Source of the DNA: Plantibacter flavus
GTDB lineage: Bacteria; Actinomycetota; Actinomycetes; Actinomycetales; Microbacteriaceae
Reading direction: 5' to 3'
Length of the DNA stretch: 64,000 bases
NCBI RefSeq assembly: GCF_900177615.1
Contig: NZ_FXAP01000004.1
Span: forward strand, 372,001 to 436,000
Shown here piece by piece: positions 7,938 through 17,520 of this stretch (position 1 is its first letter; the number at the start of each line of letters is the position of its first letter). The notes under the pieces are model-generated. The model was not told where the DNA came from. It worked only from the letters and a program-made list of their open reading frames with translations, and made no database searches. Both the position numbers and the translations under genes were made by a program.

Positions 7938-8984
7938 CTAGGGGGTGGGCGGGGCTGCGGTCGAACCGCGGACGACGAGGGAGGTGGCGAGGTCGAGGCG
8001 GATGTTGTCGACCGTCTCGGACCGCAGCTTCAGCACCAGGCGGGTGGCCTCCTCGGCCATCTCGATGAGCGGTTGCCGGATGGTCGTAAGGGCCGGACCG
8101 ACCCATTTGGCCGGCGGGACATCGTCGTACCCGACGACCGACAGCTGCTCCGGGATCGAGATCCCGAGCGAGCGCGCCGCCTCGTAGACACCGAACGCCT
8201 GCATGTCGTTGCCGGCGAAGATCGCGGTCGGACGGTCGTCGAGCTGCAGCAGTTCGAGCGCCAGGACGCGCCCGGCCTCCGGGATGAACTCACCGCGCCG
8301 CAGGATCGTCTCGTCGAGCGGGATCCCGGCCTCCTCGAGCGCGGACCGGTAGCCCGAGACCCGCGCCCGCGAACACATGAGGTCCTGCGGGCCTGAGATC
8401 AGGCCGATCCTGCGGTGTCCGAGCTCGATCAGGTGGCGCGTCGCGGCCATCCCACCTGACCAGTTCGTGGAGCCGATGGCGGCGACCTCCGGGCCCGGGT
8501 CCCCCGCCGGGTCGACCACGACGACCGGGATGTTGCGCGTGTGGAGCTGGCGCCGGTACGCCGGGTCGATGTCCGAGAACACGAGGATGACCCCGACCGG
8601 CTTCCGCGAGATGATGCTCTCGACCCAGCCCTCGCCGGTCGAACGCCGGGCGCCCGTCTCGGTCAGGGTGACGCTCATGCCATGCTGGCGCGCGACCTTC
8701 TCGACACCGCGGATGATCTCGAGCGACCAGGAGCTGTCGATGTACTCGAAGACGAGCTCGATGAGCGAACCCTGCGCGAGCTCGGCACCGCGGCGACTGT
8801 AGCCGTGGCGGTCCAGCAGTCGCTCGACGATCTCCCGGGTGTCCGGCGAGACCCCCGGTCGCCCGTTGAGTACCTTCGAGGCGGTCGACACCGACACGGA
8901 GGCCTCCCTGGCGATGCGCGACAGGGTGGCCCGCCCGCCGACGGCACCGGGTCCAGCGGTCTGCACCGCGAGGTCGTCGCTCAT
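7938..8984 (-). CDS. LacI-family transcriptional regulator, probably of xylose genes
   Basis: 348-residue repressor-type protein. The LacI helix-turn-helix with hinge (TLSRIAREASVSVSTASKVLNG) occupies residues about 19-60, followed by a periplasmic-binding-protein-like effector domain ending with the family pattern VVGYDDVPPAKWVGPALTTIRQP. It is divergent from xylA across 187 bp that contain two palindromes, so control of xylAB is likely. It is also upstream of and co-oriented with the ABC operon, separated by an alpha palindrome. Some related LacI-type XylR proteins sense xylose; that ligand is inferred from position only. Confidence 0.92.
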   Translation of the reverse strand: MSDDLAVQTAGPGAVGGRATLSRIAREASVSVSTASKVLNGRPGVSPDTREIVERLLDRHGYSRRGAELAQGSLIELVFEYIDSSWSLEIIRGVEKVARQHGMSVTLTETGARRSTGEGWVESIISRKPVGVILVFSDIDPAYRRQLHTRNIPVVVVDPAGDPGPEVAAIGSTNWSGGMAATRHLIELGHRRIGLISGPQDLMCSRARVSGYRSALEEAGIPLDETILRRGEFIPEAGRVLALELLQLDDRPTAIFAGNDMQAFGVYEAARSLGISIPEQLSVVGYDDVPPAKWVGPALTTIRQPLIEMAEEATRLVLKLRSETVDNIRLDLATSLVVRGSTAAPPTP

Positions 8985-9054
8985 CCGAGTCCTCCGATCC
9001 CCCTCGGTCTGGCCGGACGGCCGTCTCTGCAGCGAGAAGTTCTGCCCATGCTAA

Positions 9055-9066
9055 CGAAATATTTCG
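9055..9066. promoter_or_regulatory. perfect 12-bp palindrome, candidate LacI-family operator
   Basis: CGAAATATTTCG is perfectly self-complementary with the central AT step; it lies 70 bp upstream of the lacI start and 105 bp before xylA in the divergent region. It is unusually AT-rich for this DNA. A role as operator for the neighbouring LacI protein is inferred. Confidence 0.5.
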
Positions 9067-9112
9067 CGACACTCGACCGGTGACGCGAGGCCGACGATCT
9101 GCTACTCTGGAC

Positions 9113-9134
9113 TATAAGTTGTGGTTAACAACAA
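9113..9134 (+). promoter_or_regulatory. xylA -10 region and adjoining palindrome
   Basis: TATAAG at 9113-9118 is a fair -10 element with no clear -35. It is followed directly by TTGTGGTTAACAACAA (9119-9134), a near-perfect palindrome around GTTAAC, where a bound repressor would block initiation. Start codon of xylA is 38 bases further on. Confidence 0.5.
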
Positions 9135-9171
9135 ATCATCCGCTCACCAACGACGTTGAAGGACTGCACGC

Positions 9172-10362
9172 ATGAGCCTCACCCCCACCAAAGCCGATCG
9201 GTTCTCCTTCGGCCTCTGGACGATCGGCTACAACGGGACCGACCCGTTCGGTGGCCCCACCCGCCCCGACCTCGACGTGGTCGAGGCCGTCACCCGCCTG
9301 AACGACCTCGGCGCCTACGGCCTCACCTTCCACGACGACGACCTCTTCGCCTTCGGCTCGACCGACGCCGAACGCCAGAAGCAGATCGACCGTCTCAAGC
9401 AGGCACTCGCCGACACCGGCGTCATCGTGCCGATGGTCACCACCAACCTGTTCAGCGCGCCCGTCTTCAAGGACGGCGGCTTCACCTCGAACGACCGCGC
9501 CGTCCGCCGCTTCGCCCTGCGCAAGGTGCTCCGCAACCTCGACCTCGCCGCCGAGCTCGGCGCCAAGACCTTCGTCATGTGGGGCGGCCGTGAGGGCGCC
9601 GAGTACGACTCCGCGAAGGACGTGCAGGCGGCCCTCGAGCGCTACCGCGAGGCCGTCAACTTCCTCGGCGACTACGTGACCGACAAGGGCTACGACATCC
9701 GCTTCGCGATCGAGCCGAAGCCCAACGAGCCCCGCGGCGACATCCTGCTCCCGACGCTCGGCCACGCGATGGCGTTCATCGAGACCCTCGAGCGCCCGGA
9801 GCTCGTCGGCATCAACCCCGAGGTCGGCCACGAGCAGATGGCGGGCCTCAACTTCACCGCCGGCATCGCCCAGGCGCTCTACCAGGGCAAGCTCTACCAC
9901 ATCGACCTCAACGGCCAGCGGGGCATCAAGTACGACCAGGACCTCGTCTTCGGTCACGGCGACCTGCAGAACGCGTTCTCGCTCGTCGACCTCCTCGAGC
10001 ACGGTGGAGTGAACGGCGGCCCCGCGTACGACGGCCCGCGTCACTTCGACTACAAGCCGAGCCGCACCGAGGACATCATGGGCGTATGGGACTCCGCCGC
10101 CGCCAACATGCGCATGTACCTGCTGCTCAAGGAGCGCGCCGAGGCGTTCCGCGCCGACCCCGAGGTGCAGGAGGCGCTGGCCGCTGCCCGCGTGCCCGAG
10201 CTGCGGGAGCCGACGCTCAACCCCGGTGAGACCGTCGAGCAGCTGCTCGCCGACCGCTCGTCGTACGAGGACTTCGACGCCGACGCCTACTTCGGCGGCA
10301 AGGGCTTCGGGTTCGTCCGCCTGCAGCAGCTGGCCGTCGACCACCTCATGGGTGCGCGCTAG
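9172..10362 (+). CDS. xylA: xylose isomerase
   Basis: Converts D-xylose to D-xylulose in the cytosol. The 396-residue TIM-barrel protein is the short actinobacterial class I type. Active-site residues are visible: H54 and D57 in TFHDDDLF, E181 and K183 in [12 protein letters not shown]217 and H220 in NPEVGHEQ, and metal ligands D245, D255 and D257 in HIDLNGQRG...YDQD. The ATG follows a GAAGGA-type site. xylB follows after 130 bp containing a strong hairpin. Control is probably by the divergent LacI-family gene. Confidence 0.98.
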   Translation: MSLTPTKADRFSFGLWTIGYNGTDPFGGPTRPDLDVVEAVTRLNDLGAYGLTFHDDDLFAFGSTDAERQKQIDRLKQALADTGVIVPMVTTNLFSAPVFKDGGFTSNDRAVRRFALRKVLRNLDLAAELGAKTFVMWGGREGAEYDSAKDVQAALERYREAVNFLGDYVTDKGYDIRFAIEPKPNEPRGDILLPTLGHAMAFIETLERPELVGINPEVGHEQMAGLNFTAGIAQALYQGKLYHIDLNGQRGIKYDQDLVFGHGDLQNAFSLVDLLEHGGVNGGPAYDGPRHFDYKPSRTEDIMGVWDSAAANMRMYLLLKERAEAFRADPEVQEALAAARVPELREPTLNPGETVEQLLADRSSYEDFDADAYFGGKGFGFVRLQQLAVDHLMGAR

Positions 10363-10379
10363 CCGACACCCGTGAACCT

Positions 10380-10422
10380 GGCGTTCCGTCTCCTGATCCG
10401 AGAGGATCGGGGGCGGAACGCC
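10380..10422. terminator. hairpin between xylA and xylB
   Basis: A nine-base outer stem (GGCGTTCCG / CGGAACGCC) continues inward through GATCC-type pairs to a GAGA loop. No U-tract follows. It may partly terminate transcription or stabilise the xylA message, lowering xylB expression. Confidence 0.6.
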
Positions 10423-10492
10423 GTTCCGCGTTCCACCCCCACAGCAGACCCGGCGGTCAACCGACCGCCCACCACCGAGAACAGGGAGAGCG

Positions 10493-11926
10493 ATGACGCT
10501 CGTCGCCGGCATCGATTCGTCCACCCAGAGCTGCAAGGTCGTCATCCGCGACGCCGAGACCGGAGCGCTCGTCCGCGAAGGACGCGCGGCGCACCCCGCC
10601 GGCACCGAGGTCGCCCCGGCCGCGTGGTGGCAGGCGCTGCAGGAGGCGGCCTCCGCCGCCGGAGGGTTGGCCGATGTCGCCGCGGTGTCGGTCGCGGCCC
10701 AGCAGCACGGCATGGTCGCGCTCGACGTCGACGGACGCGTCATCCGTCCGGCACTCCTGTGGAACGACACCCGGAGCGCGCAGGCCGCGACGGATCTCAT
10801 CACCGAGTTCGGCGCTGCGGAGCTCGCCCAGCGGACCGGGTGCGTCCCCGTCGCCTCCTTCACGATCACGAAGCTGCGCTGGCTGCGCGACGCCGAACCC
10901 GCGAACGCCGCCGAGGTCGCCGCCGTCGCGCTCCCCCACGACTGGCTGAGCTGGCGTCTGCGCGGCTTCGGTCCGGCCGACGAGAGCCCACTCGGCGCGG
11001 ACCTCGCCGAACTGACGACCGACCGCTCCGACGCGTCCGGCACCGGGTACTGGTCCCCCACCGACGGCGAGTACGACCGCGAGCTGCTCGTCGCGGCTCT
11101 CGGCCACGATGCGATCCTGCCGCGCGTGCTCGCGCCCGAGGAGTCCGCCGGGACCGGTGTCGACGGCGGCCTCATCGGGCCGGACACGGTCATCGGGGCG
11201 GGTGCCGGAGACAACGCGGGAGCCGCCCTCGGGCTCGGGGCGACGGCCGGCGACGTCGTCGTGTCGATCGGCACGAGCGGGACGGTGTTCGCCGTGACGC
11301 CGGCCGTGGTCCGTGACAGCTCGGGCACCGTCGCCGGGTTCGCCTCCGCCGACGGCGCGTTCCTGCCGCTCATCGCGACGCTCAACGCCGCCCGGATCCT
11401 CGACGCGGTGGCCGCGCTGCTCGGCGTCGACCACACGGAACTCGGTCGACTCGCGCTCGAGGCCCCGGCCGGGGCACGCGGTCTCGTGCTCCAGCCGTAC
11501 TTCGAGGGCGAGCGCACGCCGAACCGGCCGGACGCGACGGCGACCCTCTTCGGCATGACCCTGGAGTCGACGACGCGCGAGGGCCTCGCCCGGGCGGCGA
11601 TCGAGGGGTTGCTCTGCGGACTCGCCGACGGCCTCGAAGCAGTGCTCGCGCAGGGAGTCACGGCGGAGCGGGTCCTCCTCATCGGCGGTGCGGCGCAGAA
11701 CCCGGCGGTGCAGGTGATCGCGCGCGAGGTCTTCGACGTGCCGGTCGTCGTGCCGGCCCCCGGGGAGTACGTCGCCGACGGCGCCGCGGTGCAGGCGGCC
11801 TGGGCACTCAGCGGCACTCGCCCGTCGTGGGCTGCGGTGGGGGCCGGCGACGGCGCCGACCAGGCGGACGCGGTCGATGCAGACGCCTCCGGCATCGCGC
11901 GGGAGCAGTACGCCGCCCGAGCCTGA
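10493..11926 (+). CDS. xylB: xylulokinase
   Basis: Phosphorylates D-xylulose to xylulose 5-phosphate, feeding the pentose phosphate pathway. FGGY-family sugar kinase of 477 residues with [10 protein letters not shown] phosphate-binding loop at the N-terminus, QQHGMVALD substrate motif, [21 protein letters not shown] and [11 protein letters not shown], all characteristic of XylB. Ribosome site GGGAGAG precedes the ATG. Probably in one transcription unit with xylA despite the intervening hairpin. The interspersed-repeat array begins soon after its stop. Confidence 0.96.
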   Translation: MTLVAGIDSSTQSCKVVIRDAETGALVREGRAAHPAGTEVAPAAWWQALQEAASAAGGLADVAAVSVAAQQHGMVALDVDGRVIRPALLWNDTRSAQAATDLITEFGAAELAQRTGCVPVASFTITKLRWLRDAEPANAAEVAAVALPHDWLSWRLRGFGPADESPLGADLAELTTDRSDASGTGYWSPTDGEYDRELLVAALGHDAILPRVLAPEESAGTGVDGGLIGPDTVIGAGAGDNAGAALGLGATAGDVVVSIGTSGTVFAVTPAVVRDSSGTVAGFASADGAFLPLIATLNAARILDAVAALLGVDHTELGRLALEAPAGARGLVLQPYFEGERTPNRPDATATLFGMTLESTTREGLARAAIEGLLCGLADGLEAVLAQGVTAERVLLIGGAAQNPAVQVIAREVFDVPVVVPAPGEYVADGAAVQAAWALSGTRPSWAAVGAGDGADQADAVDADASGIAREQYAARA

Positions 11927-11949
11927 GGCGGTGCCCGGGCCTCCCCGGC

Positions 11950-13085
11950 CGCCGAGCAGCCCCGGTCACCGAGCCGACCCCTGCCGGTCACCGAGCCGCC
12001 CCTCCCGGTCACTGAGCCGCCCCTCCCGGTCACCGAGCCGCCCTCTCCCCGTCACCGAGCAACCCGCACCGGTCACTGAGCCTGTCGAAGTGCCACACAC
12101 CGAAGCCCCCAGACCCACAACGCTCCCCGGGGGCCCTTCGACAAGCTCAGGGAACGAGTACCCCCACCCCGGTCACGCGAGCCAGCCCCGCTCACCGAGC
12201 AACCCGCCCCGGTCACCGAGCAACCCGCACCGGTCACTGAGCTTGTCGAAGTGCCACACCCCGAAGCCTCCCGCCCCGCAACGCTCCCCGGGGGCCCTTC
12301 GACACTTCGACAAGCTCAGTGCGGCGAAGCTCAGGGAACGGACATCCCTCCCCCGGTCACCGATCCGCCCCTCCCGGTCACTGAGCTTGTCGAAGTGCCA
12401 CACACCGAAGCCCCCAGACCCGCGACGTCACCCCGGGGGCCCTTCGACACTTCGACAAGCTCAGTGCGGCGCAGCTCAGGGAACGGACATCCCTCCCCCG
12501 GTCACTGAGCAGACCGCCCCCGGTCACTGAGCCGACCTCTCCCGGTCACTGAGCCGCCCCTCCCGGTCACTGAGCCTGTCGAAGTGCCACACACCGAAGC
12601 CCCCAAACCCGCGACGTCACCCCGGGGGCCCTTCGACACTTCGACAAGCTCAGTGCGGCGCAGCTCAGGGAACGGACATCCCTCCCCCGGTCACTGAGCA
12701 GACCGCCCCCGGTCACTGAGCCGACCTCTCCCGGTCACTGAGCAGACCCCTCCCGGTCACTGAGCCTGTCGAAGTGCCACACCCCGAAGCCTCCCGCCCC
12801 GCAACGCCTCCCCGGGGGCCCTTCGACAAGCTCAGGGAACGGACAGACCTCTCCCGGTCACTGAGCAGACCTCTCCCGGTCACCGATCCGCCCCTCCCGG
12901 TCACTGAGCCGCCCCTCCCGGTCACTGAGCCTGTCGAAGTGCCACACACCGAAGCCCCCAGACCCGCGACGTCACCCCGGGGGCCCTTCGACAAGCTCAG
13001 GGAACGCGTACCCCCACCCCGGTCACGCGAGCCAGCCCCGGTCACCGAGCACGCCGCACCGGTCACTGAGCCTGTCGAAGTGCCA
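11950..13085. repeat. 1.1-kb array of interspersed REP-like repeats, no gene
   Basis: Two interleaved repeat types fill the space between xylB and the oxidoreductase gene. Type 1 is a unit of about 18-20 bases, GGTCACTGAG(C) plus a short spacer, in runs of one to five. Type 2 begins (C)CTGTCGAAGTGCCAC and occurs seven times, starting at 12081, 12242, 12386, 12575, 12765, 12930 and 13071 (spacing 141-190 bp). After most of these comes the inverted partner CCTTCGACAAGCTCAGGGAA, giving fold-back units with a GC-rich centre CCCCGGGGGCCC. Three partners carry a small duplication (CTTCGACACTTCGACAAGC). No reading frame here resembles a protein; frames simply repeat motifs such as VTEPVEVPHTEAP. Confidence 0.95.
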
Positions 13086-13124
13086 CCGCGGAATCTTCCG
13101 CGGGGCGGAGACGTTGGCCCCGGT

Positions 13125-14168
13125 ATGCGATCGATCGTCTACTCCACCAACGGTGACCCGTCCGTCCTCCACCTCGTCGAGCGCGAGCTCCCCGAGCCCG
13201 GCCCCGGCGAGGTCCGGGTCAAGCTCGCGTTCTCCGGAGTCAACCCGACCGACTGGAAGACCAGGCGCGGCGGCGGCCCCTCGGGTGGCATGCCCTTCCC
13301 CGAGGTCGTCCCGAACCTCGACGGCGCCGGCGTGATCGACGCGGTCGGCCCCGCCACCGGCGACGCGGCGACCACGACCACCTTCACCGTCGGCGACCGC
13401 GTCTGGGTGTACCTCGCGGCGCACGAGAGCCCGCTGGGCACGGCCCAGGAGTTCACGGTGCAGCCCGTCTCCCGTGTGGTCCCCCTACCCGACGCCGCGT
13501 CGTTCGAGCTCGGCGCCAGCCTCGGCGTCCCCGCGATGACCGCGCACCGCGCCCTCACCGTCGCGCAGGACGGCCCGACCCGACTCTCCCCCGGTGCCCT
13601 CGACGGCCGGACGGTCCTCGTCCAGGGCGGCGCCGGCGCCGTCGGCAACGCCGCGATCCAGCTCGCCCGCTGGGCCGGCGCGACGGTGATCAGCACCATC
13701 AGCAGCGACGAGAAGGCCCGCCTCGCGACCGCCGCGGGAGCACACCACGTCGTGAACTACCGCGAGGGTGACACCGCCGCGGCGATCCGCGAGGTGGCAC
13801 CCGACGGCGTCGACCTCGTCGTGGAGGTCGCGATCGCGCAGAACCTCCCCCTCGACCAGGCGGTCCTCGCCCCGCGCGGCACGGTGGTCAGCTACGCGAA
13901 CAACGGCGGTGACTCGATCACGCTCGACATCCGGCCGCACATGGGGCTCAACACGCGGCTCCAGTTCATGCTGCTCTACACGGTCGGCGACGCCGCACTC
14001 CACGCCGCCGCTGAGGACATCACCGCAGCGATCGAGGACGGCGCGCTCCACGTCGGCGAAGACCACGGTCTGGCGCTGACGGTGTTCCCGCTCGCCGAGA
14101 CGGCTGCGGCCCACACCGCCGTCGAGGACGACACGGTCGGGAAGGTCCTCATCGACGTCACCGCGTGA
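13125..14168 (+). CDS. zinc-independent quinone oxidoreductase-like MDR protein
   Basis: Medium-chain dehydrogenase/reductase of the NADPH:quinone reductase group; likely reduces quinones or enones using NADPH. The 347-residue product has the GroES-like domain (LPEPGPGEVRVKLAFSGVNPTDWK) and the nucleotide-binding motif VLVQGGAGAVGNAAIQLA; the Cys ligands of zinc alcohol dehydrogenases are absent. Start is the ATG after the repeat array: the frame is open further upstream, but only because the repeats are translated. Ribosome site GGCGGAG is 14 bases away, rather far. It is a lone gene converging on the glycerate kinase gene across 25 bp. Confidence 0.92.
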   Translation: MRSIVYSTNGDPSVLHLVERELPEPGPGEVRVKLAFSGVNPTDWKTRRGGGPSGGMPFPEVVPNLDGAGVIDAVGPATGDAATTTTFTVGDRVWVYLAAHESPLGTAQEFTVQPVSRVVPLPDAASFELGASLGVPAMTAHRALTVAQDGPTRLSPGALDGRTVLVQGGAGAVGNAAIQLARWAGATVISTISSDEKARLATAAGAHHVVNYREGDTAAAIREVAPDGVDLVVEVAIAQNLPLDQAVLAPRGTVVSYANNGGDSITLDIRPHMGLNTRLQFMLLYTVGDAALHAAAEDITAAIEDGALHVGEDHGLALTVFPLAETAAAHTAVEDDTVGKVLIDVTA

Positions 14169-14193
14169 CCGGCGGCGCGTCGACGTGACGTGA

Positions 14194-15306
14194 TCAGGGG
14201 CGGTACTGGGTGGCCAGTGCCGCCCCTGCCGCACGCAGGTGGACGAGCGGTTCGGCCATCGCCGCCTCGACGCCGCCGGCCAGCTCCGTGAGCGAGGCCG
14301 CCGCGAGGAAGATCCCCTCGGTGGGCGCCTGGATCGCTCCGGCCACGAGCATGGTCCGGTCCGCCGCGAGCCCGGCGACCCAGGAGGCGACCTTGCCGTC
14401 GGCCGTCTGGTCGTCGAAACGGCCCTCTCCCGTGATCACGATCGACGCCGCGGCGGCCGCTTCCGGGAGGGCGATCGCCTCACCGACGCCGCGCGCGCCC
14501 GAGGTGGCGGTGGCGCCCCACAGCAGGAGGCCGTAGCCCGCACCGCCCGCAGCACCGGCACCGGGCTCGACCACTGCGCGTTCCGCATGGTCCCGCCCGA
14601 ACGCCTCCGCAGCGCGGCTCGCGAACCGTGCGAGATTCGCGTCGAGGACGGCGACGTCCACAGTGGTCGCACCCTTCTGCGGACCGAAGACCGCAGCGGC
14701 ACCGCGGTCGCCGAGCAGCGGGTTGGTCACGTCGCTGAGGATGACCGCGCCGTCCGGCGGCAGCGCGCGGAGTCCGGCGGTGTCGATGTCGCGGATCGTC
14801 GCGAGCCCGGCGTTGCCGGTGGCAACCGGTCCCCCGTCGACGTCCACCAGCCGCGCTCCGAGCGCGGTGAGCAGCCCGGCTCCGCCGTCCGTACTGGAGC
14901 TTCCGCCGATCGCGAGCAGCAGTCGTCGCACGCCATGGTCGAGCGCGGCCTCGATGGCCTCACCGAAGCCGACGGTGTGCGCCGCGAACGGTTGCAGGGG
15001 GTCGAGGAGTGTCAGCCCGCTCGTCTGCGCGAGTTCCACGACCGCCGAACCGTCAGGCAGCTCGAGCCACTCGGCGTCCACCGGGTCGCCGACCGGGCCG
15101 GTGACCGTGATCTGGTGCCGACGCGCGCCGGGAACGGCTGCCGCGAACGCGTCGAGCGTGCCCTCGCCGCCGTCAGCCATGGGGAGCGACTGCAGGAGGT
15201 CATCGGGCCGTAGAGTGCGCCACCCGTCGGCGATCGCCTCGGCGACCTCCGCGGCGGTGGCGGTGCCTTTGAACGAGTCGGGTGCGATGACGATGTGCTG
15301 GGTCAT
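14194..15306 (-). CDS. glycerate kinase, GlxK/GarK family
   Basis: Phosphorylates D-glycerate (to 2-phosphoglycerate in the GarK/GlxK family). The 370-residue sequence has the family start IVIAPDSFKGTATAAEVA, the MADGGEGT motif and the GGSSSTDGGAG phosphate-binding loop. In other bacteria this enzyme ends the glucarate/galactarate or glyoxylate route through tartronate semialdehyde. Here it is the last gene of an operon whose regulator is divergent from aldarate-type genes, so a link to sugar-acid breakdown is plausible, although no tartronate semialdehyde reductase or GarL aldolase is in view. Confidence 0.95.
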   Translation of the reverse strand: MTQHIVIAPDSFKGTATAAEVAEAIADGWRTLRPDDLLQSLPMADGGEGTLDAFAAAVPGARRHQITVTGPVGDPVDAEWLELPDGSAVVELAQTSGLTLLDPLQPFAAHTVGFGEAIEAALDHGVRRLLLAIGGSSSTDGGAGLLTALGARLVDVDGGPVATGNAGLATIRDIDTAGLRALPPDGAVILSDVTNPLLGDRGAAAVFGPQKGATTVDVAVLDANLARFASRAAEAFGRDHAERAVVEPGAGAAGGAGYGLLLWGATATSGARGVGEAIALPEAAAAASIVITGEGRFDDQTADGKVASWVAGLAADRTMLVAGAIQAPTEGIFLAAASLTELAGGVEAAMAEPLVHLRAAGAALATQYRP

Positions 15307-15310
15307 GCCT

Positions 15311-16363
15311 TCAGCCTCCCACGGTGGACGGGGTCGGGTGGGTCGAGGGCGCGCTCGTCGTCAGCACCTCGACACCGTCCGGTGTGATCACGACGGTGTC
15401 CTCGACCTTCACGCCGGGGGCGGTCGGATTCCAGGCGAAGGCCTGCCACGGCTGGACGACGTCGGTCGCCTCAGGCATGGCACGCGGATCGCGTCCCGCG
15501 TAACCGGCCGCACCGCCCTGATGGTGCCTCGTCCACTCGTCGGCGTCGAAGCCCTGCTCCGCGTAGGCCGCACTCCCCGTCCGCAGGATGTCGGCGAGCG
15601 AGGCGCCCGGCACGGTGGCGTCGAGATAGGCGTGTTCGACGGCGCGGATGCGCTGCATGTCCGTGGCGAACGGCTCCGCCGGGGTGCCGCCATCGTCGAA
15701 CCACCGCGTGAGGTTCACGATGAGCCCGTCGCGGCGGCCGCAGGCGACGACCATCGCCCGGGAACCGAGTCGCCCCTCGGTCGGCAGCGGGTGCCGGTGG
15801 GCGAGTCTGCCCTCCCCGGCGACGAGGAGGACGAGCGGGTCGATCCCGGCTGCGACGAGGCGCCCGGCGAGGTCGGCCGCGACCGCGCGTTCCGTCCGGG
15901 CAGGGTCGAGCTCGTCGACGAGCGCCTCGACCGCCGACGTCGTCTCCCGACCGAGCGAACGGAAGCGCGCGAGTTCGGCCGGGAGGAGCGACGCACGCGC
16001 CGCCCGCAGCTCGGCGGCGACGTCGGCCTCCTGCAGCACCCCGTCCCCACTCGGCAGCACCGCGTCGATCGGCGTGTGCCACGGCACCGTCCGCACCCGG
16101 ATGTCGGGCAGCTCCTCGGCCTGCAGCCGGTCCACCTCGTTGGAGGTCGCGACGAGCCACGCGTCGCCCGGCGAGACGACGACCGCGACGATCGGGTCGG
16201 CCGCGAGGCTCACGTGGACGCGCGAGCCGTCGAGGTACCAGCCGACCGCGGCGGCGGACCGCAGCACGATCGTGCCTGCTCCGCGGGCCTCCAGGAGCGA
16301 CACCAATCGGGCGTGCTTGCGACGGCGGTCGACCTCGTCCGGCCCGGGCCGCTCGTGGTTCAT
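15311..16363 (-). CDS. M24 (creatinase/aminopeptidase P)-like protein with degenerate metal site
   Basis: Pita-bread-fold family protein of 350 residues. N-terminal creatinase-like half and C-terminal M24-like half are recognisable, but the metal ligands expected of a peptidase are not: the D-x-T-R position reads NLTR, the GHGIG position reads QGGAAGYAGRDP, and only the terminal Glu in VKVEDTVVI is in place. A non-peptidase or non-metal role is therefore likely. The ATG used overlaps the upstream stop as ATGA; an ATG four codons earlier is less likely. It lies four bases before glycerate kinase, inside a sugar operon. Confidence 0.8.
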   Translation of the reverse strand: MNHERPGPDEVDRRRKHARLVSLLEARGAGTIVLRSAAAVGWYLDGSRVHVSLAADPIVAVVVSPGDAWLVATSNEVDRLQAEELPDIRVRTVPWHTPIDAVLPSGDGVLQEADVAAELRAARASLLPAELARFRSLGRETTSAVEALVDELDPARTERAVAADLAGRLVAAGIDPLVLLVAGEGRLAHRHPLPTEGRLGSRAMVVACGRRDGLIVNLTRWFDDGGTPAEPFATDMQRIRAVEHAYLDATVPGASLADILRTGSAAYAEQGFDADEWTRHHQGGAAGYAGRDPRAMPEATDVVQPWQAFAWNPTAPGVKVEDTVVITPDGVEVLTTSAPSTHPTPSTVGG

Positions 16364-17520
16364 CGCCGGGCCCAATCGATCCCGAGCTCGGCGAAGGTGC
16401 TGCCGGTGGCGGCCGCTTCGGCGACGAGCTCCTCGATCCTCGGGATGACCGGGCGGCGCTCGTCGCCCGTCCCGAGCCAGTCGACGAGATCAGCGGGGAT
16501 GCGGTGTGGCGCCGGGGCCGACCGGACCGCGTCGAGGACGGCGGTGAAGGCGGACGCGTCGGCCAGGGAGCTGACGAGTGCGGCATCCTCACCCGCCAGG
16601 ACCGCCTCGCGCGCGCGGAGGAGGTCGGGGAGCAGGTCGGTCCGGCCCGTCGTCCAGCGTCGCAGGGTGACGCCGTCGACGACCACCTCGACCTCGTCGC
16701 GCGTGTAGTGGAACCGGATCGAACCGAGCTCACCGTGGACGGTGACCACCGGGTCGGTCGTCTCCTGTGCGCACAGGGTGAGCGCCGCGGTCATGATCGG
16801 GCCGCGCCGTGGGGTGATGCGGACGACCGAGGTGTCGTCGGCCTCGATGTCGTTCGCCCGGTACTGATCGAGGTCGATGGTGGCGATCCCCGCGCGGTCG
16901 GTCGTGCCGCCAAGCCGGAGCATGGTCTGGACCGCGTGCGCGAACGGGTTGGTGACGACGCCGTCCACGACCGGTGTGCCGTCGAGCGTGCGCCGGCCCG
17001 ACCACGCGGCACGCGTCCAATACCCGACGGTGCGGACCCAGGTGCCCCTCGCCTCGAGTGCCGTCACGGCCCCGATCTCCCCGCTGTCGACGACGTCCGC
17101 GATCTCGCCGATCGCGTGCGACCCGAGGCTCTGGAACCCCACCTGCACGAGCCCGCCGGTCAGGGCGGCGGTGGCCTGCAGCCGATCGAGTTCGTCGTTC
17201 GAGGTCACCGGGGGCTTCTCGAGCAGGACGTCGGCGCCGTGCTCGAGCGCGGCGACGGCGAGGTCCAGGTGCGTGTGGATCGGGGTCGAGAGGATGACGA
17301 TGTCCACCTGCCCGGCGGCGAAGCACTCCTCGAGCGAGTCGCGGAGCGGAGCGTCCCCGGCTGCGCGGTCCTCCTCGGTGAACGTCCGGTCGACGAGGCC
17401 GACGAGGCGGATCGCGCCGGTCGCGGCGAGCGCCCTGGCCGCCGCCACGTGGCTGGCGCCATGGCCGTGGATCCCGACGACCACGACGGTCGGGGCGGTG
17501 GGGTGGTCGGTGCTGGTCAT
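16360..17520 (-). CDS. Gfo/Idh/MocA-family dehydrogenase
   Basis: Predicted NAD(P)-linked sugar oxidoreductase, 386 residues. The nucleotide site is VVVVGIHGHGASH, a His-rich variant of the usual GxGxxG, and the catalytic motif is EKPPVTS. The C-terminal half is the normal family domain. Both ends overlap the neighbouring genes by ATGA, so it is translated together with the upstream LacI-PmoA regulator and the M24-like protein. Substrate unknown. Confidence 0.9.
   Translation of the reverse strand: MTSTDHPTAPTVVVVGIHGHGASHVAAARALAATGAIRLVGLVDRTFTEEDRAAGDAPLRDSLEECFAAGQVDIVILSTPIHTHLDLAVAALEHGADVLLEKPPVTSNDELDRLQATAALTGGLVQVGFQSLGSHAIGEIADVVDSGEIGAVTALEARGTWVRTVGYWTRAAWSGRRTLDGTPVVDGVVTNPFAHAVQTMLRLGGTTDRAGIATIDLDQYRANDIEADDTSVVRITPRRGPIMTAALTLCAQETTDPVVTVHGELGSIRFHYTRDEVEVVVDGVTLRRWTTGRTDLLPDLLRAREAVLAGEDAALVSSLADASAFTAVLDAVRSAPAPHRIPADLVDWLGTGDERRPVIPRIEELVAEAAATGSTFAELGIDWARR

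Noticed and set aside
11877-12530. Long plus-strand open frames with proline-rich VTEPVEVPHTEAP repeats after xylB
   Set aside because: They are only the interspersed repeats read through; no ribosome site, no conserved non-repeat sequence.
11950-13085. CRISPR-like array
   Set aside because: Repeats are of two kinds with unequal spacing, spacers are themselves repeats, and no cas gene is near.
12774-13124. N-terminal extension of the quinone-oxidoreductase-like gene
   Set aside because: The upstream part is repeat-derived; the family N-terminus begins at the ATG at 13125.
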